64,000 nt of DNA, from assembly GCF_000150705.2 (NCBI RefSeq), contig NW_015440951.1, positions 870,044-934,043 on the forward strand, given 5' to 3'. Origin of the DNA: Paracoccidioides lutzii Pb01. Lineage: Eukaryota; Ascomycota; Eurotiomycetes; Onygenales; Ajellomycetaceae. This document shows positions 22,494-33,041 of the stretch, in pieces. Position 1 is the first letter of the stretch, and each line of letters begins with the position of its first letter. The notes beneath the pieces are model-generated. The model saw only the letters and a list, made by a program, of their open reading frames with translations, was not told the origin of the DNA and searched no databases. A program made the translations under genes and the position numbers.

Positions 22494-25400
22494 TTACTTG
22501 GGTGCGAAGCCTAAACAAATGGAGGAGGTATATCAGTTTTCCTTTTTGAACTTTATATAAATTACGGAATAAAATACGGCAAAACGCAAGCAGAAGGGGG
22601 AAGAGAGAAAATAATTGGGAAAGGGTAGGACACATACGATCTTCGTCCACCAGAGTTTTTTCCCTCCAACTCTCCTCCACCCACTCCACCCCAACCAGAT
22701 GCGGAATACGCTTATTCATCCCAGTGCGGGTTGCAATTTTCCGCCTGATCGCAGAAATTTCCGTCGTCGTTGTCGTTTTATCATCGATATTTGAGTCGAT
22801 TACGATATGCGTGATGCGTGGGTCCGTCATGTCGTTGTCGTCTGTTATGACCTGGCCGCCAGCGAATTTTACGAGATTGGAGGCTAAATAAAGACATTGA
22901 GGAAGACGCTGTTTCTCTTCTTTCAAATTATCGTTTCGTAGTGAAGAACATAGTGATGGTGAAGCAGGTCGTGGCGCAGCAAAGTAGATGACCAGTCCTT
23001 TGAAAAGCCACCCTGGAGAGGAGTTGTTGAAACTTGCTGTTTGATCTAGCATGTGCCCGATGTGGGATTCCAGCTGGGATATGCCAGAGGGAGTTGTATT
23101 AGGGACTGTGGGCATTTCATCAAGGAGCTGTCATTGTTTAATGATATTTTAGTGTAAAGTTCCTGAGGCCGGGTCATTAAATGCAGGGATACGGAGTTGG
23201 AGAAATACCTTTGTAAGTTCCGAGACGTCGACGTCTCGAGCATAGCTATCGGAGTATTTGTCTACATTTCCGGCAATTTCCTCTTCTTGATCCGCGGTTG
23301 TGAAGAACATGTGTCTTATGAATTTGAGATAAACGTGGTTAGATGTCTTGTATACTGAAAAGGAACAATAAAGAACATCATAGACTAACTTTGGCTCCAA
23401 AGGGATAAGCAGGTCTGGGAGACCTTGGTCTATTTCGTTCTGTTTTAAACAGTCAAAGAGCCATGATGGGCGAACTACGTTTTCCTTTGCGTTCTTTTGT
23501 AGTGAAGCTACTTTTACTGTCCCTAGGATGTGTCAATATCAATCTGTTAAGCTGTCTTTTTTGCAGACTCACTGCGATCTGCAATGCAAATTGTATTTTC
23601 CGCCACTGTGTTCGTCTGATACAGTTTGCCGCCATTAGCTTTCACAAGCTGTTCGAGCTGAGCCTTGGTCTTTTTGGGTTCTTGCACGGACTCGGTCATG
23701 ATAACTAGACAGAGTGTGAGCAATTCATCTAGAACCCTGAAGAACACATGATACACACAGAAATTCAGCCCATCGAATAGCTTCCCTGAGGGGCTAGCAT
23801 ATGCAGCTTTTTTACCTCCCTCGTAGCCAGCAACTGTCAACGGCTTCTTCGTAGATTTTTTATGACGGGGTCTGCTAGTATCGTCAAACCTGAGCTCCTT
23901 TTCCTTCACCTCCTTTTCGACGTTTGACTTGAAATCCATAAACTCCTGTACTGTTAATGCACTCTGCCAATCTTTATCCATACGTAGTCGTTTAAAACGA
24001 GGAAACCGCAGGGTGAGACCAAGACGGAATTGGTCACTTGGGGTAACTTGTGCAGCCTTTATACATAGCACAACCGAATCCTCGGGCTTTATCCATACAT
24101 CAGGACGTTCATGCTGTGCATCACCTCCACCAAGCTCAATATATTCAGTGGGGGGTGTTTTGGGATCCCAATCCATCCACTTCCCATCGGTGTGATGGCG
24201 AATATTGGCATAATCAGCTGCAGTGAATCCACCCCCAACCTTACAAAATGAATAGCATTTTGTGGGTTTATCTCCCTTTTTGGCGTGCGCACCATCAACC
24301 CTTAGTCCACATAGAAAGCTTGATAAAGCGCCGCCTCGACGGCCGGAACCGTAATATCCCCCAATAACAACGCAGTCAAGAGACTCTCCAAACTCTGTCA
24401 TATAATCAGGTTTCACCTTCATCCAATCATCATGGCGCTCGTTTAGTCGGTAAGGGGAGTTGGGGTTCTTCAGGACAAGACCTTCAGATGCTTCAGCAAC
24501 AACTTTCCGAAGCAGAGGTTCGATATCAGCTGTGCTGCGGCCTATTTCATAGGTGTGTATTTCAAAACGACGATGAACTGGAATGACACTTGCTTCAAGG
24601 GCTCTTCTGCGGTCCCGTAGAATGTATCTTGTGAGGGCTCGACCATTCAGATATAGAATATCAAATATGCGAAATAATGGTCTCTGTCCTGTCGAGAAGG
24701 GATTCCTTTGTTCCGCCAGTGCGGCAGTCTTAAGAGTGCCAAACGGAACAATCGCATCATGCTCCGGATCCCATGTGATCATCTCTCCATCTAGAATGAT
24801 GCTTTGGACTCCATCAGCGAACGCGTTCTGAAGGTGTCTCGTGAGAGCACCATTCTCGTCAAACAATCCATTTCCGTACAAATATGTGTACTCTTTTGCC
24901 TTCCGAGACCAAAAGGCAAACCTCTTCCCTCCGGGTATTGAGTCGTCTGTTTGCATGTGAAGCTGCATACGTTCTCCGTCTAATTTTTCTTCAATCCAAA
25001 ATGTCGGATCGTCCTCAGCTAGACTCATCCTCTGAATCATGCGGTCAAACGACTGCACTTGAAACTGCGCGAGCTGCGGTTGAAAACATTGCATCAGCGT
25101 GACTTTAGCCTCATCCCCTTCAAGACGGACATTCGGATTATATAGCTCCCAGCAAACTCGCCGGAGACTGCTAGAAATGCTAAACAATGCTTCTGCATCG
25201 GGATGCCACAAATTGAAGAGCGTCCGTTCTGTGGCACCAACTTTCATTTGCCTCAAAATAATCCGGATAAGCCACATCAACTCCTCGGGATTCATCCTTC
25301 TATAAAAATATTCAAGAATTGGGACCTGTTCATCCTCTTTCGAAGCTGCAGAAAGTTTATCCAGTTGTTCGTTAACTTCCTCGATTGTCATGTCGCCCAC

Positions 25401-26029
25401 CTCAGTCCTCATCGGCCGCTTTGAAATGATTTCGAAACAACGACCCGCAAAATCACCCGCCATTCTGCTTGCAAAAGTCTGCCCGGGTACTTTCCAGTTC
25501 AACAAACTAAACCCGTCTTCAGAGTTCTTATCAATTTTCATAACTTTCACTAACAGTTTCCCAATGGCTTTCTCCTTCAATCCATACATCGCCCTGTCCC
25601 GATCTTTCCCTGGAATGATCAATCGAAAGGCAGGGAATACATCATTCCCTACTTCCTTTCGCCACCGCGAAATAAATCGCTGAATGATGTCTCTTCGCAA
25701 CTCTTGGGGGCTAAGATGGACGGCTGCACCAAGTCCATGTGGTCCCACTTTCCTTCGAGCAACTGCTGGTCCGGTTGGACGCTTTTTGTTCTCATTAAGA
25801 GGGTTAAATAGAGTCAGAAATAAGTCATGGAAAGGCAGAGTGGGAGAGTGGTTCCGAGGGCGATTCGGATATCTGGGGAAAATGTTAGGCAATTTAGCCA
25901 GGTATAACTATATAACCAACTAGTTAACTATTTGTATATGGAAAAAGGAGTTTACTTCTCGTCAAGGTCAGCTTCAGTGTCAGCTACCCGTCGCACATCA
26001 TCTACTTCATTTCCCCCATCCGAATCCAT
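22494..26029 (-). CDS. LIG4: DNA ligase IV (ATP-dependent, non-homologous end joining)
   Basis: Six exons: 26029..25956, 25872..23573, 23522..23390, 23314..23209, 23127..22638, 22510..22494; 3120 nt, 1039 aa, all phases consistent. The N-terminal DNA-binding domain covers about residues 30-260. The adenylation domain has the nucleotidyl-lysine motif EKLDGER (K at about residue 321), then ILDGEM and SEGLVLKNPNSPY. The OB-fold follows, with VVIGGYYGSG at its start and RFPRFKRLRMDKDW near its end. Two BRCT regions follow: the first includes CIADRRTVKVASLQ and VRPSWLFDC, the second GLVIYFAA, ITHIVID and VGVEWVEESW. The protein ends in DEDRFAPK, its last five residues coming from a 17-nt final exon. 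It seals double-strand breaks in the nucleus, in the Xrcc4/Lif1 complex. Its promoter region is shared with the divergent Irs4-like gene. Confidence 0.95.
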
Positions 26030-27019
26030 TTGTAGACAATTAAGGAAATGCAATCCACTTGGTTTTCAATGAACATATCTTTGTCAGGTCGACAATGGAG
26101 TGGTGTCACTTTATATAACCCTGCGCGAGTTTCTAGGCAGCACATCACGAAGGTTGCGCAAATGCACGTGACCTGACGTCATGCTCTTGTATTTAAGAAA
26201 CCCCGGATGGATTCAGAGGACCAAATTTCCAACACACACATATATAATCTGACACTGGTGCCCGAGGTAAAGTGTGCAGCATTAAGGAAATATAGTTTGA
26301 GAAACTTTTACAGCTTCGCAATAGGGTTATTTCTTGCGTGCTCCAGCTCTCTTAATTTTTTTTTATTCACTCAATGCTGATATTTTGCGAAGCCTCCGTT
26401 ATACCGCCCAACATCCTGATTAGTTGCAGCGAAAATGGAGGAGGTGAATTAAATATAATTGAGAGAGTGAGTACTGAATAACCGAAATAGACTGATATAA
26501 GCCTGATATCGTGTCCGAATACTCAGACAACTCCATGTCGTAGATTTTCTTGTAACTAGCTAACTATTAACTAACTAGTTAGTTAACTAGTTAACGGTTG
26601 GTTACTAAGAATGGGCTCCGTTAACTTAACTAGTTAGCGGAATGGAGCCGCCACAGGGCTAACACACCAACGCCCAAACCACCAACCACCAGGCATCCAA
26701 GCCTCAAACTTGCAGCACACCCATAGTGACCACTTCACACCTCGCCTCGATGGTATGGTGCCCTTTGAAACACCTCTTGGGTATCCTTTAGTTTCACGTA
26801 TAAAATGTTTCCCACTTTAAGCCGGGAAAGTTTCTCCATTTAAGGGAATCTAATGTCAAACACGACAATCATTTTTTGATGACAACGTGAACTAGATTAC
26901 ATGCGCGAACAGAGAAGGCGACGAAATATCAAACAATGATAGGCCAGTAGAGGTGCATTCGAATTCTGGAATATTTCTTGGAGAAACGTATCAAGTACGA
27001 CTACAAATCATATTCCCTA
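26030..27019. promoter_or_regulatory. Divergent promoter region between LIG4 and the Irs4-like gene, with TTAACTAGTTAA block
   Basis: About 1 kb separates the two start codons. At 26556-26640 lies a dense block of TAACTAACTAGTTAACTAG-type units, most of it palindromic, closely resembling the block upstream of the PP4 gene. A TTATATAAC-like box lies at about 26112 on the LIG4 side. Whether the block regulates either gene is unknown. Confidence 0.5.
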
Positions 27020-28744
27020 ATGACAGACGATCCAAACCGAAACTCCGGTCAGAGAGCAAGATCTCAAAGACCAAAGCCACGAGTCCCATCAAAATCCCAT
27101 GTTCAATCCGCAGCTCTCCTTGGAGCATCACTAGCCTTCGATGGACAAGGAGCGAATAAATCCACTGCCGCTCAACCTCCCAACAGCCCAAGGAATCCAA
27201 GAAGCCTTGCCACAATGCGAGCAGTTAACCATAGATTCGAACCCGAAGACGATGAACCCGTGGAGCAGGATACCCCTTCCAACAGTTCTGCAGGGATAGT
27301 AGAAGACAGGATTAAGCTCTTTACTGAAACTCACGGTCCTACGGCATCACAGGCTACATCTAGCCGTGGTGCAAACGTGCCCCGTCCAGGAATGGCTAAC
27401 CCCCAGCAGATGGCTGCGCAGCTGGCCGTGGGAAGATCCGCAGTAGGAAAATTATCGACACCGTCAATTAAAGAAAGCGGAGGAGTTAGTTCACTAGGCC
27501 AGAAAACTGATCAAGAACCAGGTCACCATGATCGTATCCCCTCCCCCAGTGCATCCTTAGATCTGGTAAGACGGAATACTGCTGAATCAATGTCAAACCT
27601 TGATGTGATTCTGGACAGGCCGTTTGCAGATCCTCGCGTTAGTCGGGCTGTTGATTCCAAGCTGTCGGGTACATCGTCAAGGAATGAGCGCACAGGCTCC
27701 TCCCTATCTTCCAGTTCTTTCACTCGGGAGATGCCACACACACCTCCCGCAGAACACCAAAGGAAGCCTTCTTCTCCACAAGACAAACTAGGTCCACCAT
27801 TACCACCAAGGTTGCCTGCGATTTCAATAAATAAGCCTCACCCATCTCAGCAGGCTATTCCTGCGAAAAATCAAATTAGGATGTCTACAACTACTGAGGA
27901 TAAATCAAGTTCTCTATTGCAAAGCATTCCCACGAACAACTCTATCGCCACAACAAGGTCCACGAATATCCAAACTACGACACCAAATACTAAGGCTCCA
28001 CCACCTCAAATACTCCATTCCTTGCCTTCCCGATCCAGTTTACTACCGCAACACTCAGGAGTGTCAGACAACTCATTGGCCGGGGCGCTAGCGGCTTCGT
28101 CAAAGGCTTCATCAAGAGCCCCATCTCCGGCCAAAAGGAATCCTCCACCGCCTCCACCGCCTCAGAGAGGCTCACGCTTTCGTTCCTCGCTAAACCCAGT
28201 ACATAACATTCCAAAGGGTGCCTCCCGAACACCTAGTCCGCCTAAAGTAATAAGACAAACAATGCGTCAAGATCCCAAAACCGATGACGAAGCCGAACGA
28301 CGGAAAAAGTTCCAGCGGAACCGTATCATCAAAACCCATCCAAACAAGCATCGCGAGGGCGATCGAAAACGTTGGCGGGACCGAGTTACTGAACGGGAAC
28401 GGAAACGGTATGAGGGGGTATGGGCTGCTAACAAAGGCCTGCTGATAAATGAGATCCCCCGGCAGGGGAGTTCTAGCCCATCCCCACAAGATATGGTATT
28501 GAATCTCGTGGTACGGGATATATGGACTCGTAGTCGACTGCAGCTCAGCACACTCGAGCACATTTGGAACCTTGTTAGCCACGAAAATAGGAGAATGCTC
28601 ACTCGTCAGGAATTTGTGGTGGGGATGTGGTTGATCGACCAGTGCTTGAAGGGACGAAAGCCTCCAGTGAAGGTTTCGCAGAGTGTATGGGATAGTGTGC
28701 AGCAGCTACCCGGCGTCCAAGGCCCCCATCCAGGTCCTCCGTAG
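27020..28744 (+). CDS. EH-domain protein of the Irs4/Tax4 family (increased rDNA silencing protein 4-like)
   Basis: 574 aa from the ATG at 27020. The frame is open further upstream without an ATG, and CCTAATGACAG just at the start looks like a splice acceptor, so a 5' exon may be missing. The N-terminus has the family-like SAALLGASLAF motif. The middle (to about residue 420) is Ser/Pro-rich with PPPPPP runs. A basic stretch (RKKFQRNRIIKTHPNKHREGD) precedes the C-terminal EH domain (about residues 465-565), with VVRDIWTRSRL, LEHIWNLV and LTRQEFVVGMWLIDQCLKGRKPP. EH domains bind NPF-type peptides. Yeast Irs4 works with Inp51 in phosphoinositide and cell-wall control and affects autophagy and rDNA silencing; a similar role here is inferred. 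Confidence 0.85.
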   Translation: MTDDPNRNSGQRARSQRPKPRVPSKSHVQSAALLGASLAFDGQGANKSTAAQPPNSPRNPRSLATMRAVNHRFEPEDDEPVEQDTPSNSSAGIVEDRIKLFTETHGPTASQATSSRGANVPRPGMANPQQMAAQLAVGRSAVGKLSTPSIKESGGVSSLGQKTDQEPGHHDRIPSPSASLDLVRRNTAESMSNLDVILDRPFADPRVSRAVDSKLSGTSSRNERTGSSLSSSSFTREMPHTPPAEHQRKPSSPQDKLGPPLPPRLPAISINKPHPSQQAIPAKNQIRMSTTTEDKSSSLLQSIPTNNSIATTRSTNIQTTTPNTKAPPPQILHSLPSRSSLLPQHSGVSDNSLAGALAASSKASSRAPSPAKRNPPPPPPPQRGSRFRSSLNPVHNIPKGASRTPSPPKVIRQTMRQDPKTDDEAERRKKFQRNRIIKTHPNKHREGDRKRWRDRVTERERKRYEGVWAANKGLLINEIPRQGSSSPSPQDMVLNLVVRDIWTRSRLQLSTLEHIWNLVSHENRRMLTRQEFVVGMWLIDQCLKGRKPPVKVSQSVWDSVQQLPGVQGPHPGPP

Positions 28745-29331
28745 TCAGAAGGTAAATCCGGATATCCAACACGGATTCATACTTTGTGTCGGATGCCAAA
28801 CCCCCAAATACATGCATAAGTGTGTCAGCTGTTTGCTTGAATTTTTTTTTTAAAAAAAAAAAAAAAATTAGTTACATATCAGTTATTTATTTATTTTAAA
28901 TCAATATACACCATATCCTAGAATCTTGGTAGTTCTTTCCAGCCACTTTCTTTGATATGTTATTTACCAGGGCATGTTGTCATCGAGATCGACATGCTTC
29001 TCGATACATATATTAATTTAATACCGCGCAAATTAACCCCAGCGTCTTGGCGCCGATGAATAAGCGCCCAGGCTTTGTTGCTCGATCACTTGAAGATTCT
29101 ACGGACCACTGGAGAGCTTTTATGTGGCTATAGTTACATCGTTCATTTGTTGTTCTGGTCTATGTTGTGATCGTCAGAGTGCAGCAGAGCTCATAACAGC
29201 GGAGGCTTACTGTTAAACATTGATTTGGCGCACTTTTCCGGGAGAGCGGGAGCCGCAATCTCCTGGTCTTGTCTTCAACCTCCAGGCCCACAATCCTGGA
29301 CGGTAGACGGAACCCGGCCAAAAGGACCAAG
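28745..29331. other. Intergenic, poly-T/poly-A palindrome
   Basis: Promoter region of the next Zn2Cys6 gene and 3' flank of the Irs4-like gene. At 28842-28867 a T run meets an A run (T9 then A15), a perfect simple palindrome typical of low-complexity 3' flanks. No gene seen. Confidence 0.6.
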
Positions 29332-32235
29332 ATGGCTTCCCTCCAAGATAGCCAGAATAATAGCCAGACGCAATTTGAAAATATCCAAAAACAAACGGCG
29401 CGCAAAAAGTTTGCAAAACCCCCTGTCAAAGTAGCTTGTCTATCTTGGTGAGTGAATTCCAACGATTTAACGTAACTACCACCAACAACCGGATGTTTGC
29501 TTTTTCTTTTTTCGGCATTCCCACCCACACTTTGACCTGGACTTTCTTGAGTAACATCAGTTCCCATTTAGTCGCGCGTCCAGGATAAGGTGCGATGGGA
29601 AAGCGACCTGTTCAGGGGTACGTGAATGACCCACCTGTCTAGTCTAAATGATGTGGAGAAAACTAGAAAACAAGAAAAAGAAGAAGAAGAAGAAGAAGAA
29701 ATTTGATCCATGTGCTGAGAGTCAGGATTTGAAACTCAGTGCGCCAGCAAGGGAAAGGAATGTAGCTATCTCCCTAGCAAACGGGGAGGCCCACGGAAGA
29801 AAAGAGTAGGACAACCTTCAACCTTAGGCATAGAATCCTACGACAAATCGTGGCCTTCAAATTTCCCTCGCCTCCATGAAGGTAATCTATCAACTCTCTG
29901 ATTTCGATTAACTTGCACGCTTAAGAAAGAAAGAAAAAGATTATTTATGGCCTGTCTACCTAGCAGTGTTTAACCAATTCGACTCGATTGCCGTTCCGGG
30001 AGCTGGAATCAGACAGCTTGACTTTCCCACCGATGTTCAGTCCATGTTTGAAGACTTATTTGTGCCTCCGAATGTAGATGCTTCACGTACTCTGCTGGGC
30101 GCCCCACCTGCTCTCATTCATTTACCCAACTCGGATCCTCCACGGGTAAGGTTATACGGTAGTGAAGCTGAGATGTGAGTTACTTGGCCAACTTGGTCAT
30201 TCTAGATGATGAGGATGGCAGATGATCCATTTATCATCCTACAGAAACTTTGTTGGATTCCTGCTAAGATTCCCTCCCAGATTAAATGGATATTACATAT
30301 TCATTCATCAATATTTTCCAATATTCCCGCCTTCACATACCCCCATCACGGCGGACCGGCCCTTAGCTTCTCCAGGGAAAGTTTCAAACCCGAAATCCAC
30401 CACCGAGACACCTTTGAGCTACACCCCGAGATCGCCCATCACGTTAGCAATATCAGCAATACTGGCACTTGTACCCCATCCAAAGGACCCAAACCCATCC
30501 TCTCCACAGTCAGTGGAACTTCGAAGGTTCTATGCTCAATTGTTCTCGCAAGCAGCTTTTGAAAGTGTTGAGAGTGAATCTGAACTTGCGGAATCCAGCG
30601 CCAGTCCTTCGCAGGCCCTCCTTAATGAAAATCCTATTCCTAAACGATCAGTAGTTCACCCTCACGTCCCCGTCGAACTAGAAGCCATTCTAGCACTTCT
30701 AGTTCTTAGTGTTTATGAATATGGGCAGCGAGGAAATCTAGCCAAGATGCGTAATCGTGCAGGCCAGGCTTACGTTATGGCGATGAATATGTCACTGCAT
30801 GCTTTGCCACCAAAAGATAACATTTTCGCTGAAGCAAAACGGCGAGCTTGGTGGATGACGGTTTGTAACACCTACCCTCATACATAGCATTTTTGGCAAT
30901 CAGCTACTAATATCCGCCATAGTATTACTCCGTTTGTCAAGGTTCAATCGTGAGCACGACTGTAAGTTTTTAACCAGAGAATAGGAAAACCTTCGAACGC
31001 TATAGCTGAGATGTATCTTTTGATAAAAGCCTCCTACAATCATTGGCGACGACAGACGTTTTGTTACCCCCTATCCACGCTTTGCTTCGGATCCGGATGT
31101 AAGTTGGTTTTCTATACCCATACATGCTCATATTGATCTGTTTTATAGGGCTGGTCAATCCTCCTACGAACCCAGCACGCTCTTCTTACTGCAACTCAAT
31201 TCGTCATTGAGCTCAATCAAACTCTAAAGTCCAAAAGCAATATGTCGTATGTCTACAGGCGGATGAAAGAGCTTGACACTTGGATTCGGCCCGTTTTGGA
31301 GCAGGCCAACGCTCCTCCGTCTATGTCTTCTGTGGGAGATATGAACGACTCAGAGGCAGTAACTGCCCAAAGCATCCGAAAGATATCGCTTATCAAGCTT
31401 TCCAGGTAAGAATTCCGAACTTCATTTTCTCTCCTCATACATATGTATAGAAAGCACGTTTTGACATTAGCAGCGCACATATCAAAACCCACCGTTTCCG
31501 AGCATTCTTAGACATTCCGATTTTCCTTAAGAAATACTGTGATCTTACCTGCGCAAGTTTAGGTTATCCAGGGACGGGATCCGATACACAAGAAAACTCG
31601 AGATTTTCTTGTTGTACCAGCCTGTCGGATGCTCCAGCAGCCCCTCCAGGAGGCCAATCACTACCACCTTGCTCTCCAGATTCTGACGCATCCGGCGCCA
31701 CTACCTCATCCTCTTCCTGGATCATCGACGATGCATTTCCATTCACAAACCAAGAGTCAACCGTGATATGTCTAAACTCCTCTCTCAGAATCGCTCAAAT
31801 GTTCCACAGCCTTCCTTACCCAAGACCAAGATATGGTGATATCACTCCAGAGAATAATGCTCCATCGCCCTCAGATGATGCCATTCCAGCTCTTCCGCGG
31901 ACCATGCCATCATTTGCCTGCTGTGCAATGCAAAGTAGCTATGCGATGCTCATGCTTTATTATAAATTACGGACCTCAGACCAGGCCGGTACCGCTCCAC
32001 ACAACCCACTCAACACTTCCATAGAATTAGTGAGGAAGCTCAAGTACGGTTTGGAAAGTGTGATTGGTGCTGTTAGAAATTATTCAATTGCATTTGAAGC
32101 ACTAGACGGAATGAGAGGTAAGTTGAACTCTTAGAAAATCCTTTGCTTATGCCAAGAACTTAATCCTTGCTGTTGTAATTTGTTCCATTAGAAGAAATCG
32201 AGGGAGCCTACATGACAGCTTTTCCGCAGCCATAA
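29332..32235 (+). CDS. Zn2Cys6 fungal-specific transcription factor
   Basis: Ten exons: 29332..29447, 29572..29617, 29740..29881, 29967..30174, 30281..30860, 30923..30961, 31030..31098, 31149..31405, 31471..32117, 32192..32235; 2148 nt, 715 aa, every junction in phase. The Zn cluster is C36-x2-C39-x6-C46-x5-C52-x2-C55-x6-C62 and is assembled from the first three exons, followed by KRGGPRKKR. The fungal-specific transcription factor domain holds ILNGYYIFIHQYFPIFPP, KRRAWWMTYYSVCQGSIVS and RFVTPYPRFASDPD. The C-terminal third has a Ser/Pro/Gly-rich stretch, then SFACCAMQSSYAMLMLYYKL near the end. It is a nuclear DNA-binding regulator with unknown targets; I cannot name an orthologue. The number of introns, including 39-nt and 44-nt exons, is high for the window. 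Confidence 0.85.
29678..29700 (+). repeat. (GAA)n microsatellite in an intron
   Basis: A run of AAGAAGAAG units lies within intron 2 of the Zn2Cys6 gene. It is a simple triplet repeat and not coding in the model given. Confidence 0.8.
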
Positions 32236-33041
32236 TCACCAATTTTGAACGTTCCACGATCGATGTTGTTCACCTCGACTCTGCTCTCCTACGCCTCATT
32301 AAACCCTCAGCGAGCAACATGTTTGAAAGACCGATTCGTTTCCCTAGACCAGTTATTTTGACAAGCGAGCCTTGAACGGCTTCTATTCTACGGGTTTCTT
32401 TCGCGCTCCCTTTTCCCTTTTCATCAACCGGATCTTAATGACATCACGATATGCTTTCGTTTGCTTTCTCACTTCACTTGCTATCACACATACATATATC
32501 CTACCACATATATAGCCATTTTCCGATCTTTTCTGACATATTTGAGTCTGAAAGCTACCGGATTCTTTTTATCCTTTGAAATCAAGTCAATACATTCATT
32601 CACATTCCGTGTGTAGCCACATCTCTCTGCTGTGCATTGCCTTTTCGTCTCATACGTATATCCAGTGAAACAACGGCATCGAATTAAATGTGAGATACGC
32701 ATGAGTGTCGTACTCTTTCATTTCTCGGGTTTTGGACATTCTCCTTATATCTTTCGTTCAATACACTTTTCAAGTCGCCTACGACGTTTTATTAGCAGCA
32801 ATACATACGAATATTTCTTGGTATTTGGTTAGTTTTCACTGCTATCAAGTTAATTAATATGTAACGCCACGACCAGACTCCTTCGTCCGACGAGCATAGT
32901 TTACTAGATAGAAACAATCCTCCACATTGACACAATACTAATAAGCAGATAGGATCGATCTATAACATCGCTAAATGCAACAAGGAAACATGAAAAGGGA
33001 GAAAAAGAAAGCATCACGTAACTCCAGAAAAAAAGGCCATC
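32236..33041. other. Convergent intergenic region
   Basis: 3' flanks of the Zn2Cys6 gene (plus) and the Yml020w-like gene (minus). AT-rich with no supported gene. Confidence 0.6.

Noticed and set aside
23463..23708. Plus-strand frame across the LIG4 exon 2/3 junction
   Set aside because: Antisense to conserved BRCT sequence and to an intron with canonical sites.
26978..27019. Upstream extension of the Irs4-like reading frame
   Set aside because: The extension lacks an ATG; it would need a TTG start. The first ATG at 27020 or an unseen 5' exon is more likely in a fungus.
8573..32235. Secondary-metabolite or nitrogen-assimilation gene cluster around the two Zn2Cys6 factors
   Set aside because: No synthase, oxidase or nitrate-assimilation genes are near; neighbours are housekeeping genes and the only catabolic gene is a pseudogene.
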